The notes below the pieces were generated by a model. The model was not told the origin of the DNA and did not search any database. It saw only the letters and a program-made list of their open reading frames with translations. A stretch of 64,000 nt of DNA from Saprospiraceae bacterium. GTDB lineage: Bacteria; Bacteroidota; Bacteroidia; Chitinophagales; Saprospiraceae. Shown piece after piece: positions 44,464 to 53,204 of the stretch (positions within the stretch are counted from its first letter, which is position 1; every line of letters begins with the position of its first letter). Position numbers and translations under genes: made by a program. The stretch covers positions 1-64,000 of the forward strand of contig JAIBCG010000006.1 of assembly GCA_019694295.1 (NCBI GenBank). The letters run 5' to 3'.

Positions 44464-45669
44464 CTACCTCAGGATGGTTACACTGCCTTGTTGTACACGC
44501 TCTTCATTATTGCACAAGTATATTACCTTATAAAGATAGACACCCGGTGACACAGGTGTGCCGCTGAATGTGCCGTCCCATTTGGCAAACACATCTGTAG
44601 TGGCAAATATTTTGCCTCCCCAACTGTCATATATTTCAAAGGTCTTGATTGTATTTACTACATAAGGATTGCTTATACCGAAGGTTTCGTTTAGCCCGTC
44701 TCCGTTAGGTGTAAAAGCCTTGGGCAGATACACCTTGTCGCATGGTATCTGTGAGGGGTCCACTACCTTGATGAGTATGGTGTCAGAAGCGATACATCCG
44801 TCAACATTAAATTGTAATGTGTAGCTGGTCGTTATAGTAGGCGAAAGAGTAGTATTAGGATCGGTAGCATTGGCTGCACCTGTTGCAGGCTTCCAGGCAA
44901 ATGTGGTAGCACAGGTTTTTGTGGTTTTTACCGGAACCTGCCCACCGAGGTATATCAGTGTATCGAAGTTGGCTATATGATCAGGTTTTAGATCCAATTT
45001 CTGTATTACGCTTGGGTCGATGGCTCTGTTGTAGAAGTAAATTTCATCAAGGTCGCCTTTATATCGTGTTTCAGTCACACATGGTCCGTTGGCGATGGTC
45101 AAAGGTGCATTGTTACCAATCTTGAGGCGTTGGGTAGAGACTTTTTCGTCCACTAGTTTTCCATTGATATACAAATAGTGGTTACGGTTTTTTCTGCTTA
45201 TCACTACATGTTGCCAACATACATCTTTGTCGGTTTTGGCAGATAACAATATTTGCTGGGTCGCAGATTCGCTGATGAAGGCGGTGAGCGTACCAGAGGC
45301 AGTATTATAATTGACAGAAAAACCTTTGTCGCTGTTACAATCCTCGCGTTTTGAAAAAATTACCTGATTGCCGGTCTGTGGCAATGGTTTGAAATAAAAG
45401 CTTAGCGAAAAGTCGATATTCTGAAAAACAGTACTGATAGTGCCTATAACTATTACTTCATCATTAAGTCCATTAAATCTCAGGCCGCTTTCCTTCACAC
45501 CACATTCGCAGGCAGGGTTTCCTGTAACAGAAGCAGTATTGCCACTACCCACAACGTCGTTTACACTACAATCATCAAAATTAAAATATGCAATGAGTGA
45601 TTTGTCGGGTTGGGAGAAAGCGGTAGCCCTTGTAAGTAGCAGTATTACGGAAAATAGGAATATTCTCAT
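44464..45669 (-). CDS. LamG-domain surface protein with type B T9SS C-terminal domain
   Basis: 401 residues. A signal peptide (MRIFLFSVILLLTRATAFSQ) is followed by a LamG/concanavalin-like domain (~25-215: LIAYFNFDDCSVNDVVGSGN, DVCWQHVVISRKNRNHYLYINGKLV, GDLDEIYFYNRAI). An SprB/Ig-like module (~235-305: ATDPNTTLSPTITTSYTLQFNVDGC) comes next. The tail is a gliding-associated type B sorting domain (VYLPKAFTPNGDGLNETFGI ... FEIYDSWGGKIFAT ... SPGVYLYKVIYLCNNEERVQQGSVTILR). It is a likely carbohydrate-binding surface adhesin. Its stop begins at the base after the kmo stop. Confidence 0.88.
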   Translation of the reverse strand: MRIFLFSVILLLTRATAFSQPDKSLIAYFNFDDCSVNDVVGSGNTASVTGNPACECGVKESGLRFNGLNDEVIVIGTISTVFQNIDFSLSFYFKPLPQTGNQVIFSKREDCNSDKGFSVNYNTASGTLTAFISESATQQILLSAKTDKDVCWQHVVISRKNRNHYLYINGKLVDEKVSTQRLKIGNNAPLTIANGPCVTETRYKGDLDEIYFYNRAIDPSVIQKLDLKPDHIANFDTLIYLGGQVPVKTTKTCATTFAWKPATGAANATDPNTTLSPTITTSYTLQFNVDGCIASDTILIKVVDPSQIPCDKVYLPKAFTPNGDGLNETFGISNPYVVNTIKTFEIYDSWGGKIFATTDVFAKWDGTFSGTPVSPGVYLYKVIYLCNNEERVQQGSVTILR

Positions 45670-45755
45670 CGAAGGAATTTGGTTGTCATGCTTTTAACGC
45701 AATCCTCTCAGATTTTGTTTTAATGCTTTAAGAAGAATTGTGCCCGAGAGCACCA

Positions 45756-46064
45756 TTATCCGCCAAACAAATTCTTTAATGAACCAAGGCCGGGTGGAAG
45801 CATTTCAGAAATAAGTTCTTGCGATAATTTGGCCTGAACTGCCTGTGCCTGTAAAATTGTTTCATTTAATGCCAAGATAAGGTGGTCTTCCAGTTCTTCT
45901 GATTCGTTTACATTTACTTTTGTTCTGTCAATTGTTATTGATTTTATTTCCGGAATGGCGTTGGCCATTACTATGATTGCATCATTGGCAGACCTGCCTT
46001 GTACCTCTTGAGCGGAGAGCTTCTCCTGCATCATTTTCTGTTGTTCTTCGAGATTCGGAAACAT
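45756..46064 (-). CDS. YbaB/EbfC family nucleoid-associated protein
   Basis: 102 residues. It shows the YbaB layout: a helix (LEEQQKMMQEKLSAQEVQGRS), strands (AIIVMANAIPEIKSITIDRTKV) and a long C-terminal helix (ELEDHLILALNETILQAQAVQAKLSQEL) with a Gly-rich tail. The family binds DNA as a dimer. It starts 6 bases after the barrel gene stop on the minus strand and may be cotranscribed with it. Confidence 0.85.
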   Translation of the reverse strand: MFPNLEEQQKMMQEKLSAQEVQGRSANDAIIVMANAIPEIKSITIDRTKVNVNESEELEDHLILALNETILQAQAVQAKLSQELISEMLPPGLGSLKNLFGG

Positions 46065-46070
46065 AGTTTG

Positions 46071-46769
46071 TTAAAATTTTCTTGTTTTGCCAAAATTGAA
46101 ATCCGGTTCAGCTGCACCGAAAAAGTATGATATATAGAAAGTGGCACTTAGTATCCAGTCTTTTTTATCTGCGTTACCATTTTTTGAAACGCCATCGAGG
46201 TAATCGCTGAATGTAGGGTACCAAATACCTTCAGCACCTAAAGTAAATTTCTCATGGAAATCATACCTGGCCCCAAGCCCAAAAGTAAGGCTGAGGAAAA
46301 AATTTTTGTCTTCGGGTTCGGGTATTATCTGTCCGGCTTGCGGAAATCTGCTCTGAACCTCATCAGCAGACTGAATCATTGATACACCAACAGAAGCATA
46401 AGGTGAAAAAGATTTCTGAAAAATACCCATGTTGTTGAACCGGTATTTGCGCCACGGGATAATCTCTCCGGCTATGCCAATGGCAAAAAAAGGTGACTTG
46501 AAGTGTAGCCCACGTGCCTTGTTTGGTGTTTTTTCATCATCTCCTGCAATAGTGCCTTTCAGGAACTGAAATTTCGCTGCAATACCGGGTTTGAAATTGT
46601 ATCTCAAAGTAGCACCGTAGCATGGATACAGATAATCAAGTGCAATAAGTTTTTGGTTTAGGTCGCCACCATAGTAGGCGCCACCAAGTAGCAATGATCC
46701 TTCAACGCGCTGTTGCGAATATGTAGTAATGGCAGTCAATAATATGCCCAATAACAAAATAAACCTCAT
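46071..46769 (-). CDS. DUF6089-like outer membrane beta-barrel protein
   Basis: 232 residues. The signal peptide MRFILLLGILLTAITTYSQ precedes EGSLLLGGAYYGGDLNQKLI, the LGxxxYxGDL start typical of the DUF6089 family. About eight strands follow (ATLRYNFKPGIAAKFQF, FFAIGIAGEIIPW, YASVGVSMIQ, LTFGLGARYDF, ATFYISYFFG). It is an outer membrane protein of unknown role. Confidence 0.8.
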   Translation of the reverse strand: MRFILLLGILLTAITTYSQQRVEGSLLLGGAYYGGDLNQKLIALDYLYPCYGATLRYNFKPGIAAKFQFLKGTIAGDDEKTPNKARGLHFKSPFFAIGIAGEIIPWRKYRFNNMGIFQKSFSPYASVGVSMIQSADEVQSRFPQAGQIIPEPEDKNFFLSLTFGLGARYDFHEKFTLGAEGIWYPTFSDYLDGVSKNGNADKKDWILSATFYISYFFGAAEPDFNFGKTRKF

Positions 46770-46829
46770 TTCTCATAGTTATGCAAGACGCAAAGATATA
46801 CCATTTCCCGACAAAAATCTTGTTGATAT

Positions 46830-48026
46830 TTATTTTGTTTTTACAAATTTGAAGGTATGCTGTGTCTGTTGCGAAGCTACGTTCAATATATAGTTACCCT
46901 CAGCAAGCATATTTACCGGTATGATGATTTTATGACTTCCGGGTATGATGGTTTGGCTGGATTGTATCTGTCCATTGAGGTCAATGATTGTAATACTATA
47001 CTCTTCGGTGTTTTTGTCATCAATGGAAATGGTAAGTTCATTTTTTGCCAATGTCGGATATACCGATATTGCTTTAGAAGGCTCTCCCTGCAGTGATACA
47101 ATCGGCGAATAGCTAAATTCTCCGCTGTAATCTATTTGTTTTAATCTATAATATTGGATTTTGCCTAATTGTTCTGGATCTTGAAATCTGTATTCATGGA
47201 CTATATTAGTAGTACCGTTACCCTCAACTTCTCCTATTTGACTAAAGTCTTTGCCTGAAAATGATTTTTCAATATTAAAAGACTTACAGTCCAGTTCGGA
47301 TTGGGTCTGCCATGTAAGTACTGCTTTTTTGTTCTCGTTCCGGGCATCGAAACGACTCAAGTCAACAGGCAATGGTTTTGGAGAAGAACTAATGACAACA
47401 TCATCAATAGCAAGTCTGTCTCTGATGCCTGTGCCTTTTTCATAATAAATCCATCGGATTCTCAAATCGCTCAGATCATTGGCTGCCGGAGGCAGAATAA
47501 CAGAAAATGAAGTTGGGTCGGGCGTTGTCCCCTGAACAAATAGGTCATCATCCACGTCATTCCAGGTTCCGCCTACATCATTGCCGTCTTTCCATTGCAG
47601 CTCTATACAGTTGGTATTTGTGTTGAACGATATTACCCTTACGATCCATTCTACCTTTATGTTTTCTCGCCCTGTAGCATCAGCTCTGAACTGGAAACAT
47701 CCCTGCTGTAAAATATCTGACCCACCACGGTAACTCATTGTTTTGAGACCTTCATCACGCCATCTACCAGGAGAATTGGAATTGGTGTATTGCGCATCCG
47801 TTTTCAGATTTTGGTTGAATGTACCTTGTACAAGACTTGAGTTGACTCCGACGCTTATATATTTTGGATAATTATTGCCAGAATATTGTGACAGAGTAAA
47901 TGTTGAGCCATTTGAAAGATCAAACTTGAGAGGATTTGTTTTTTGCCCGAAGGATGGTAATTGAGCAATCAATAGTATTGCTACAAATATATTATATGTC
48001 AAAGACTTTGTCATTGAATGTTTCAT
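46830..48026 (-). CDS. Secreted protein with type A T9SS sorting domain
   Basis: 398 residues from ATG 48026 (48014 also possible). A signal peptide ends ...IAQLPSFGQ. Residues ~30-215 look like a jelly-roll binding domain with a CIELQWKDGNDVGGTWNDVDDDL segment and LAIDDVVISS. Then comes the common PVDLSRFDARNENKKAVLTWQTQSELDCKSFNIEKS module (~225-310) found before many sorting domains. The type A tail is ISVYPTLAKNELTIS ... AEGNYILNVASQQTQHTFKFVKTK. The substrate is unknown. Confidence 0.82.
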   Translation of the reverse strand: MKHSMTKSLTYNIFVAILLIAQLPSFGQKTNPLKFDLSNGSTFTLSQYSGNNYPKYISVGVNSSLVQGTFNQNLKTDAQYTNSNSPGRWRDEGLKTMSYRGGSDILQQGCFQFRADATGRENIKVEWIVRVISFNTNTNCIELQWKDGNDVGGTWNDVDDDLFVQGTTPDPTSFSVILPPAANDLSDLRIRWIYYEKGTGIRDRLAIDDVVISSSPKPLPVDLSRFDARNENKKAVLTWQTQSELDCKSFNIEKSFSGKDFSQIGEVEGNGTTNIVHEYRFQDPEQLGKIQYYRLKQIDYSGEFSYSPIVSLQGEPSKAISVYPTLAKNELTISIDDKNTEEYSITIIDLNGQIQSSQTIIPGSHKIIIPVNMLAEGNYILNVASQQTQHTFKFVKTK

Positions 48027-48394
48027 TTGATATGTTCGAGGAATAGTAATGCAATAATCATGCAAAAGTCTTTCATTTTATTGATAAAAGTATCTGCATT
48101 ATGCTTTTAATGTGACAATGTATTTTGCAATTCAGGTCTAAACCAATCTCTCTAATATGTTGTTTGTTAAATATGTAAAATATTATGTAAAATGATTATG
48201 TAGGTCAAAAGTGTGATATAATTTGCTCAAAATGAAGAAATGGATGATGAATTTGAATAAATTATAGTATGTTGTGTAACATTCTGTTAGAGAATAATGG
48301 TATATAAGGCAAATTGGTAAAAAATATTAAAATTATATTGATGTAATTTTATTGACTCTTTGTAACAATTTTTTTAAAAAAATATTTCAAAATG

Positions 48395-48411
48395 CTGTCA
48401 TTCAATGACAG
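48395..48411. promoter_or_regulatory. 17-bp perfect palindrome
   Basis: CTGTCATT-C-AATGACAG. It may be an operator or a small hairpin; no T tract follows, so it is unlikely to be a terminator. Confidence 0.45.
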
Positions 48412-48513
48412 TAATTAGTTGTATTGTGTCAAGTATAAATATTCCTGAAATGAAAAAGTACAAACCAAATGATAGTAACTTGACTAAAATCATGTTAAAG
48501 AATGATTAACTTT

Positions 48514-48545
48514 ATAGTTTAAATAAACTATGTGGCTTAAATTTG
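48514..48545 (+). promoter_or_regulatory. Stress-gene promoter with palindromic operator
   Basis: ATAGTTTA-AA-TAAACTAT (48514-48531) is an 18-bp perfect palindrome ending 6 bases before a perfect -7 box TAAATTTG (48538-48545). It occupies the space between -33 and -7, the usual place for a repressor. The ATG is 30 bases on. Confidence 0.5.
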
Positions 48546-48575
48546 TATAAAGTAAAACATTATTGATTAATAAAC

Positions 48576-48986
48576 ATGAAACTAAATATAACCCAATCCA
48601 CTACCATCGGTGAAGTGAAGAAACATTTCACAGACATTTATCCTTTCTTGAAGCTTGAGTTTTTCTCAAAGCCTCATGATGCATACAAGACGAGTCCGGC
48701 GAAGTTTATTGTACACGACGAAACAAAGTCATTGCTTGAAGTAGGCATGTCGGAGGTGGTCGAAGCGGAGTTGAATATAGAAGGAAGCACATCGGTTAAG
48801 AGTTTTGAGGCTGAAGGCATGAAATATGGTTTGAACCTGCAAGTACTGAGGAGGTCAGCAAGTACCTGGCTGGCTACTACCGTTACTGATAATCTTTCAC
48901 TCCATGAACAGAACCGCAAGGGTGAGGCTTCTACATTTGATCACTCGGCACCTAAGGATGATTTTGACTACAGAGAGCAGGAATGA
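48576..48986 (+). CDS. Small hypothetical protein upstream of universal stress protein
   Basis: 136 residues, soluble, no signal peptide. Residues 1-85 look like an alpha/beta fold (MKLNITQSTTIGEVKKHFTDIYPFLKLEFF ... KSLLEVGMSEVVEAELNIEG). Residues ~88-110 contain GLNLQVLRRSASTWLATTVTDNLSLHEQN, and an acidic polar tail ends EQE. The N-terminal phrase is reminiscent of a ubiquitin-like fold, which is a guess. It is 30 bases upstream of the stress-protein gene and probably in one operon. Confidence 0.7.
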   Translation: MKLNITQSTTIGEVKKHFTDIYPFLKLEFFSKPHDAYKTSPAKFIVHDETKSLLEVGMSEVVEAELNIEGSTSVKSFEAEGMKYGLNLQVLRRSASTWLATTVTDNLSLHEQNRKGEASTFDHSAPKDDFDYREQE

Positions 48987-49016
48987 AAAATATTTAACCT
49001 AAATAAACCCAATATC

Positions 49017-49841
49017 ATGAAAAGAATTTTGGTGCCTACTGATTTTTCTAAATGTGCCGGCAAGGCAATGAGTTACGCCCTTGAAATAGCACTACATACC
49101 AAGGCTGAAATACTGTGCCTGCATTCTATTTCGCCATACGAAGGCGTTGACGTTGACGGTAGCGGCCTTCTGTGGGTACGCGAATATCAGGAAGCCAAGG
49201 CTAAAACGTTGAATACTTGGGTAAAGAAATTTAAGCGTGATGCCAGGTTTAAGGAATTGAACATTACTACCAAATGTAATATCGGATTCACGGTCACCGA
49301 CATTAAAGAATCAGCAAAGTCTTTCAATGCTGACCTTATTGTCATGGGTACCACAGGAGCAACGGGTGTGGGTGGTATGCTTTTTGGCAGTGTGGCTGGT
49401 GGTGTCATCTCTGCAACCACTACTCCTACATTCTTGGTCCCCGTATCTGCCAAATTCGATATTCTAAATAATTTTGCTCTTGCCACCGACTTTCAGAACC
49501 AGTGCTCTAAGGAAAGTATAGAGGTAATGAACGATCTGCTCAATGCTCATAAGCAATCAACTCTGAAGGTGGTTCACGTTTTGCCTGAAAAAGCTAAGAA
49601 TCCGCCAACACAGAAAGAAAAGGATATGCAGCAAAAGATGAAAGGGATAAACCTTGAATTTACCTACATGCATGATGAAAATGTGCCACGTGCCATCAAT
49701 AACTTTCTGGATGTAAGTAAGACAAAAGTGCTTTGCGTTATCTCACACCATCATGGCTACCTGCACAAGCTCTTCAAGGGCAGCACAACCAAAAAACTGG
49801 CATTCCAGGCTCATACACCAATGCTCGTATTGTTTGATTAA
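49017..49841 (+). CDS. Tandem-domain universal stress protein (UspA family)
   Basis: 274 residues with two Usp domains. The first (1-~145) starts MKRILVPTDFSKCAGKAMSYAL and has the ATP-binding signature VMGTTGATGVGGMLFGSVAGGVI followed by PTFLVP. The second (~150-274) is degenerate in the glycine motif (HHHGYLHKLFKGSTTKKLAFQAHTPMLVLFD), so only the first half is likely to bind ATP. Cytoplasmic, stress- or starvation-linked by family. It shares an operon with the 136-residue protein. Confidence 0.9.
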   Translation: MKRILVPTDFSKCAGKAMSYALEIALHTKAEILCLHSISPYEGVDVDGSGLLWVREYQEAKAKTLNTWVKKFKRDARFKELNITTKCNIGFTVTDIKESAKSFNADLIVMGTTGATGVGGMLFGSVAGGVISATTTPTFLVPVSAKFDILNNFALATDFQNQCSKESIEVMNDLLNAHKQSTLKVVHVLPEKAKNPPTQKEKDMQQKMKGINLEFTYMHDENVPRAINNFLDVSKTKVLCVISHHHGYLHKLFKGSTTKKLAFQAHTPMLVLFD

Positions 49842-49857
49842 AAAATTTTCCGGAACA

Positions 49858-50754
49858 TCACCTGAATATAAAGGGATTTTCAGTGACATAGCTGCGGATG
49901 CCGGCTGTGTTGAGATGGCTGTGGTCGTAGTAAAATGCAGGATTGGTTATAAGCTTGCTATGGTCATATACCGGGATGTTGGCAAAGCTGTGGAGCAATT
50001 GCAGTGTCTGCTTATGTCCGGGTTCGTTGGTGAGTAGTGTAGGAGGGAGCACAAAAGTGATACGAATGCCTGCTTGGGTCAATTGGTTAACAAAGTTTGT
50101 GAATATAGCTGAATATTTTTTGAAATTATCCTCCGACAAAGCATCAGGAAAATTGCGATCTATTTGTTTTTGAATGAGGTGCACATCTGCTTTGGTGAGA
50201 AATTTTTCATTTAGTGCTGACAGTATCTGTGGTGCAAACAAATAGGATGGCTTGAGTTTCGATTTCAGGTAATTGATGATGGTGGCCGTACTCATTCCGT
50301 TAGTAATACCGAGCATCAAGATATCGGGCCTGACGGGTTCGTCTTCGAAGCAGTAATTTTCTTCGTTCCATTTACTGCTGTAGAATATCCACGGATCGAC
50401 AAAATATATGATGTGTTGTGTCTTATTTCCGCGTTGAAGGAAGAGCCGCCATGCCATTATATTGGGTATCAAACCACCGTGTCCGGCTCCTTTTGAGAGA
50501 TTGAAGAATGTTTTTCCGGTCAGTTGTTCGACCATTTCATGATTTGCGCTTCTTGAAAATTCGCGTGCATGTGAGGTGCCCATTATTACAAAATCGTACT
50601 TATGGTTTTTGGGTATGGCAGAAAACGTAGCTTCGGTTGTTGTATTCGTTCGCTCATATTTTGGTTCTATCCAATGTACAAGCAATAATGCCATTACGAG
50701 CAGTAAGGCATTTAACCCAATGAAAATCAATATTTTAAAAAGCGAATGTTTCAT
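49858..50754 (-). CDS. SGNH-type membrane-anchored acyltransferase partner (AlgJ/DltD-like)
   Basis: 298 residues from the ATG at 50754, whose A overlaps the TGA of the MBOAT gene (TGATG). One N-terminal membrane helix (~8-28) is followed by a periplasmic SGNH-like domain. Block I is FVIMGTSHAREFS (Ser ~60), and the C-terminal YYDHSHLNTAGI gives the Asp and His. Such proteins pair with MBOAT enzymes to move acetyl groups onto extracellular polysaccharides (AlgI/AlgJ, PatA/PatB-like). The tight pairing here supports that role. Confidence 0.82.
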   Translation of the reverse strand: MKHSLFKILIFIGLNALLLVMALLLVHWIEPKYERTNTTTEATFSAIPKNHKYDFVIMGTSHAREFSRSANHEMVEQLTGKTFFNLSKGAGHGGLIPNIMAWRLFLQRGNKTQHIIYFVDPWIFYSSKWNEENYCFEDEPVRPDILMLGITNGMSTATIINYLKSKLKPSYLFAPQILSALNEKFLTKADVHLIQKQIDRNFPDALSEDNFKKYSAIFTNFVNQLTQAGIRITFVLPPTLLTNEPGHKQTLQLLHSFANIPVYDHSKLITNPAFYYDHSHLNTAGIRSYVTENPFIFR

Positions 50755-52172
50755 CAAAATACAAAGTAAATAAATTGCCTTTCACCAAACTGCCCGAATA
50801 ACAATATTATCCAGCACACAGTAGCATAACTCATCCATCGAAACCATCTTGCCTGACTGAAAAACCAAGCCGACAATCTTTCTTTTTCTATTAAAATTTC
50901 ACAAAACAACAAGAAAAAAATAAAAACCGATGCCATCAAGGAATCTTTGGCTAATAACACATCCGAAATGTCTGTCGTACTATGGCTGATGACTCTTAAC
51001 TGTCTGATGGCCTGTATGGCAAGCTGCATATTGGGTGCTGCAAAAAATATCCAGCTGATGCAGATGAGTAAAAATGTCTTTATTCTGTTGAAATTTGTTC
51101 CTGCCCTGCCACTCATAGGTGGGAGGTTTAATTTTGTCCACAGGTATTCTGCAGCGATGTAGGCACCATTAAGGCCGCCCCACACCACGAATTTCCAGTC
51201 GGCCCCATGCCAGAGTCCGCTGACGATAAAGGTGATGAGCAGGTTAAAGACCACCCTTGATACCAAAGCCCGGTTTCCTCCAAGTGGTATGTAAACATAA
51301 TCCTTGAACCACGTAGAAAGCGAAATATGCCACCTGCGCCAGAATTCGGTGACGGATGCTGACAAATAAGGCCGCCTGAAGTTGAGCATGAGTTCGAACC
51401 CGAGCATACGTGCTGCACCCCGGGCAATATCTGTATAACCGGAGAAGTCGCCGTATATCCTGAAGGCAAACATAACAGATGCCCAGAATATGCCGATGCT
51501 GCCGTATTGAACAGGATGTGCGAACACTTCATCCGACACGATGGCTGCCCTGTCGGCTATTACCAGTTTCTTGAAGAGCCCCCACAATATAAGTCTCAGC
51601 CCGCTTACCAGCTTTGCCTCGCTGAAAAATTTCTCTTCATGAAATTGGTGGAGCATGTTCTGGGGCCGTTCGATGGGCCCGGCCACCATTTGAGGAAAGA
51701 ACAATACATACAGTGCATAGATGCCGAAGTGTCGTTCTGCAGCTTGGTGCCCCCGATATACTTCGATGGTATAGCTCATTGCCTGAAATGTGTGAAACGA
51801 CAGACCTATAGGCAGCAGGATATTCCAGTTGGGTTTGCTGATATGTATGCCGCCGGATGACAGTACCGGTACAAGATTGTCATAGAAAAAATTGAAGTAT
51901 TTGAAGAAAAATAGAATACCGATATTGGCTATCAGGCTTATTATCAAGCCGTATTTCCGCATTTTTCCATGTTGTCCGGCGATGAATATACCGGCGAAAT
52001 AATCAATAACGATGGTGGTGCCTATAACCAGGATAAACCAGGGAATGTACGCCATATAAAACACACAACTCGAGAATAAGAGCCACTGCCAACGAAAACG
52101 GTGAGGCAGACCGAAGAACACCAAGAGCACAATCGGTAAAAAAATTGCAAATTCTGCTGAGTTGAAAAGCAT
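50754..52172 (-). CDS. MBOAT family O-acyltransferase (AlgI-like)
   Basis: 472 residues, about 11 membrane helices. It begins MLFNSAEFAIFLPIVLLVFFGLPHRFRWQWLL, as most AlgI-like proteins do. The conserved core includes FPQMVAGPIERPQNMLHQF, FRIYGDFSGYTDIARGAARMLGFELMLNFRRPY, FWRRWHISLSTWFKDYVYIPLGGNR, and the catalytic His in FIVSGLWHGADWKFVVWGGLNG. It passes acyl groups through the membrane to the SGNH partner for polysaccharide O-acylation. Repeat copy B begins 21 bases before its start codon and may affect its promoter. Confidence 0.93.
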   Translation of the reverse strand: MLFNSAEFAIFLPIVLLVFFGLPHRFRWQWLLFSSCVFYMAYIPWFILVIGTTIVIDYFAGIFIAGQHGKMRKYGLIISLIANIGILFFFKYFNFFYDNLVPVLSSGGIHISKPNWNILLPIGLSFHTFQAMSYTIEVYRGHQAAERHFGIYALYVLFFPQMVAGPIERPQNMLHQFHEEKFFSEAKLVSGLRLILWGLFKKLVIADRAAIVSDEVFAHPVQYGSIGIFWASVMFAFRIYGDFSGYTDIARGAARMLGFELMLNFRRPYLSASVTEFWRRWHISLSTWFKDYVYIPLGGNRALVSRVVFNLLITFIVSGLWHGADWKFVVWGGLNGAYIAAEYLWTKLNLPPMSGRAGTNFNRIKTFLLICISWIFFAAPNMQLAIQAIRQLRVISHSTTDISDVLLAKDSLMASVFIFFLLFCEILIEKERLSAWFFSQARWFRWMSYATVCWIILLFGQFGERQFIYFVF

Positions 52173-52192
52173 GCAAATTCAAAATTCCTGAA

Positions 52193-52355
52193 TAATCCCC
52201 AGATCACGCATTAGACTCTTGACTACCAATAATGATTACTTCAAATCCATTTCAAAAGCTTAAAAACCATAGTTCACTATGCTTTTATCACTTTTTTATG
52301 GACTTTTTGTACTGATCGTTTTCGGTTAAAATCCTAATGCGTTATCCGTGAAAAT
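52193..52355 (+). repeat. MITE-like dispersed repeat, copy B
   Basis: It carries left end CCCCAGATCACGCATTAG, then AATGATTACTTCAAATCCAT, the perfect central palindrome CATAGTTCACTATG (52268-52281), CTTTTATCACTTTTTTATGG, and right end CCTAATGCGTTATCCG (52333-52348). The ends are inverted copies of each other (ACGCATTAG / CTAATGCGT). No reading frame. It lies in the 309-base gap between the MBOAT gene and the Cys-rich lipoprotein gene. Confidence 0.85.
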
Positions 52356-52424
52356 AAAGGTATAACAATTATATCTAACAAATTATATAAATGATGATTT
52401 AATCCTTCATTAGACGCATTAAAT

Positions 52425-52461
52425 AAGAAAGCAGAATCTACTTAACAGATTCTGCTTTCTT
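52425..52461 (-). terminator. Strong terminator of the Cys-rich lipoprotein gene
   Basis: A perfect 15-bp stem: AAGAAAGCAGAATCT (52425-52439), a 7-base loop, AGATTCTGCTTTCTT (52447-52461). On the minus strand it lies 20 bases after the stop and is followed by ATTT. Confidence 0.85.
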
Positions 52462-52481
52462 AATGTGTGTTTACTTTGATG

Positions 52482-53204
52482 TTAATTACACCCACCTTTC
52501 TTATTGTCAATACACTTACAATCATCCGTTGCATTACAACACGCAAAATATCCTGTACCACATGTAACACCTCCTTCGGCACCTCCTGTTGATGCAATCT
52601 GACCACTCTTATAAGTACATTCTGTTGCACCACACCCACCATTTTTACACGATATTTTTGGACCTCCGTCGCCTGATTCACGCGAGTTCATTGATGAATG
52701 GGTTGGGTTAGTTTTTTTATTATTAACATATTGTACAAACGGAATGGCATCTTTTCCAAAAGTATATCTGCCAATGCCGTGAATTTTGTGGTATTCGATA
52801 CCCTTTACATTTTCAAGATTTTGAAGTTTTTCGTTGAAATTATATACGATTATATTGCGTGAATCATTTGGCTCAATAATAATGAAGTCTTTTTGATAAG
52901 AAATTTTGCATGATTTTAAACTCAACGTTTCTTCAGATATAAAAGAAACATTTAGACTTATAAGAATATTATCATTAGCAGGGTTTTTTATACATATTTT
53001 AGTATAATCATCTTCAAATGGGAATATCTCAACATCTGTGGTAAAACTTTTTACATCGTATTCACGATAAATTTTTTCCAGTTGGATTTTTGGATCTTGC
53101 CGCTTTATACAACCACTAATGATAAAAGATAAACAAACAGCAATCATACTAACAAACTTAGCATGATTGCTTAACTTAGACTGGTAGAATGAAAATGTTG
53201 TCAT
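52482..53204 (-). CDS. Lipoprotein with C-terminal nine-cysteine, Gly-rich module
   Basis: 240 residues. The lead peptide ends in a hydrophobic stretch and lipobox IISGC (Cys32). Residues ~35-165 are a beta-rich body (VEIFPFEDDYTKICIKNPANDNILISLNVSF) without known family. The last 56 residues carry nine cysteines among glycines (SCKNGGCGATECTYK ... GVTCGTGYFACCNATDDCKC ... GGCN). The GATxC...VTCGxGYxACC pattern resembles short Cys-rich exported peptides annotated as hypothetical in Flavobacteriia; here it is fused to a lipoprotein. An intact gene with promoter region and terminator. Confidence 0.75.
   Translation of the reverse strand: MTTFSFYQSKLSNHAKFVSMIAVCLSFIISGCIKRQDPKIQLEKIYREYDVKSFTTDVEIFPFEDDYTKICIKNPANDNILISLNVSFISEETLSLKSCKISYQKDFIIIEPNDSRNIIVYNFNEKLQNLENVKGIEYHKIHGIGRYTFGKDAIPFVQYVNNKKTNPTHSSMNSRESGDGGPKISCKNGGCGATECTYKSGQIASTGGAEGGVTCGTGYFACCNATDDCKCIDNKKGGCN

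Larger units (their letters stand above)
48066..48575. other. 510-base AT-rich regulatory gap
   Basis: No gene is visible. It holds three spaced TATGTA repeats (48172, 48184 and 48197), two perfect palindromes (listed separately) and the promoter of the 48576 gene. The rest is A/T tracts. It separates divergent genes. Confidence 0.6.
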
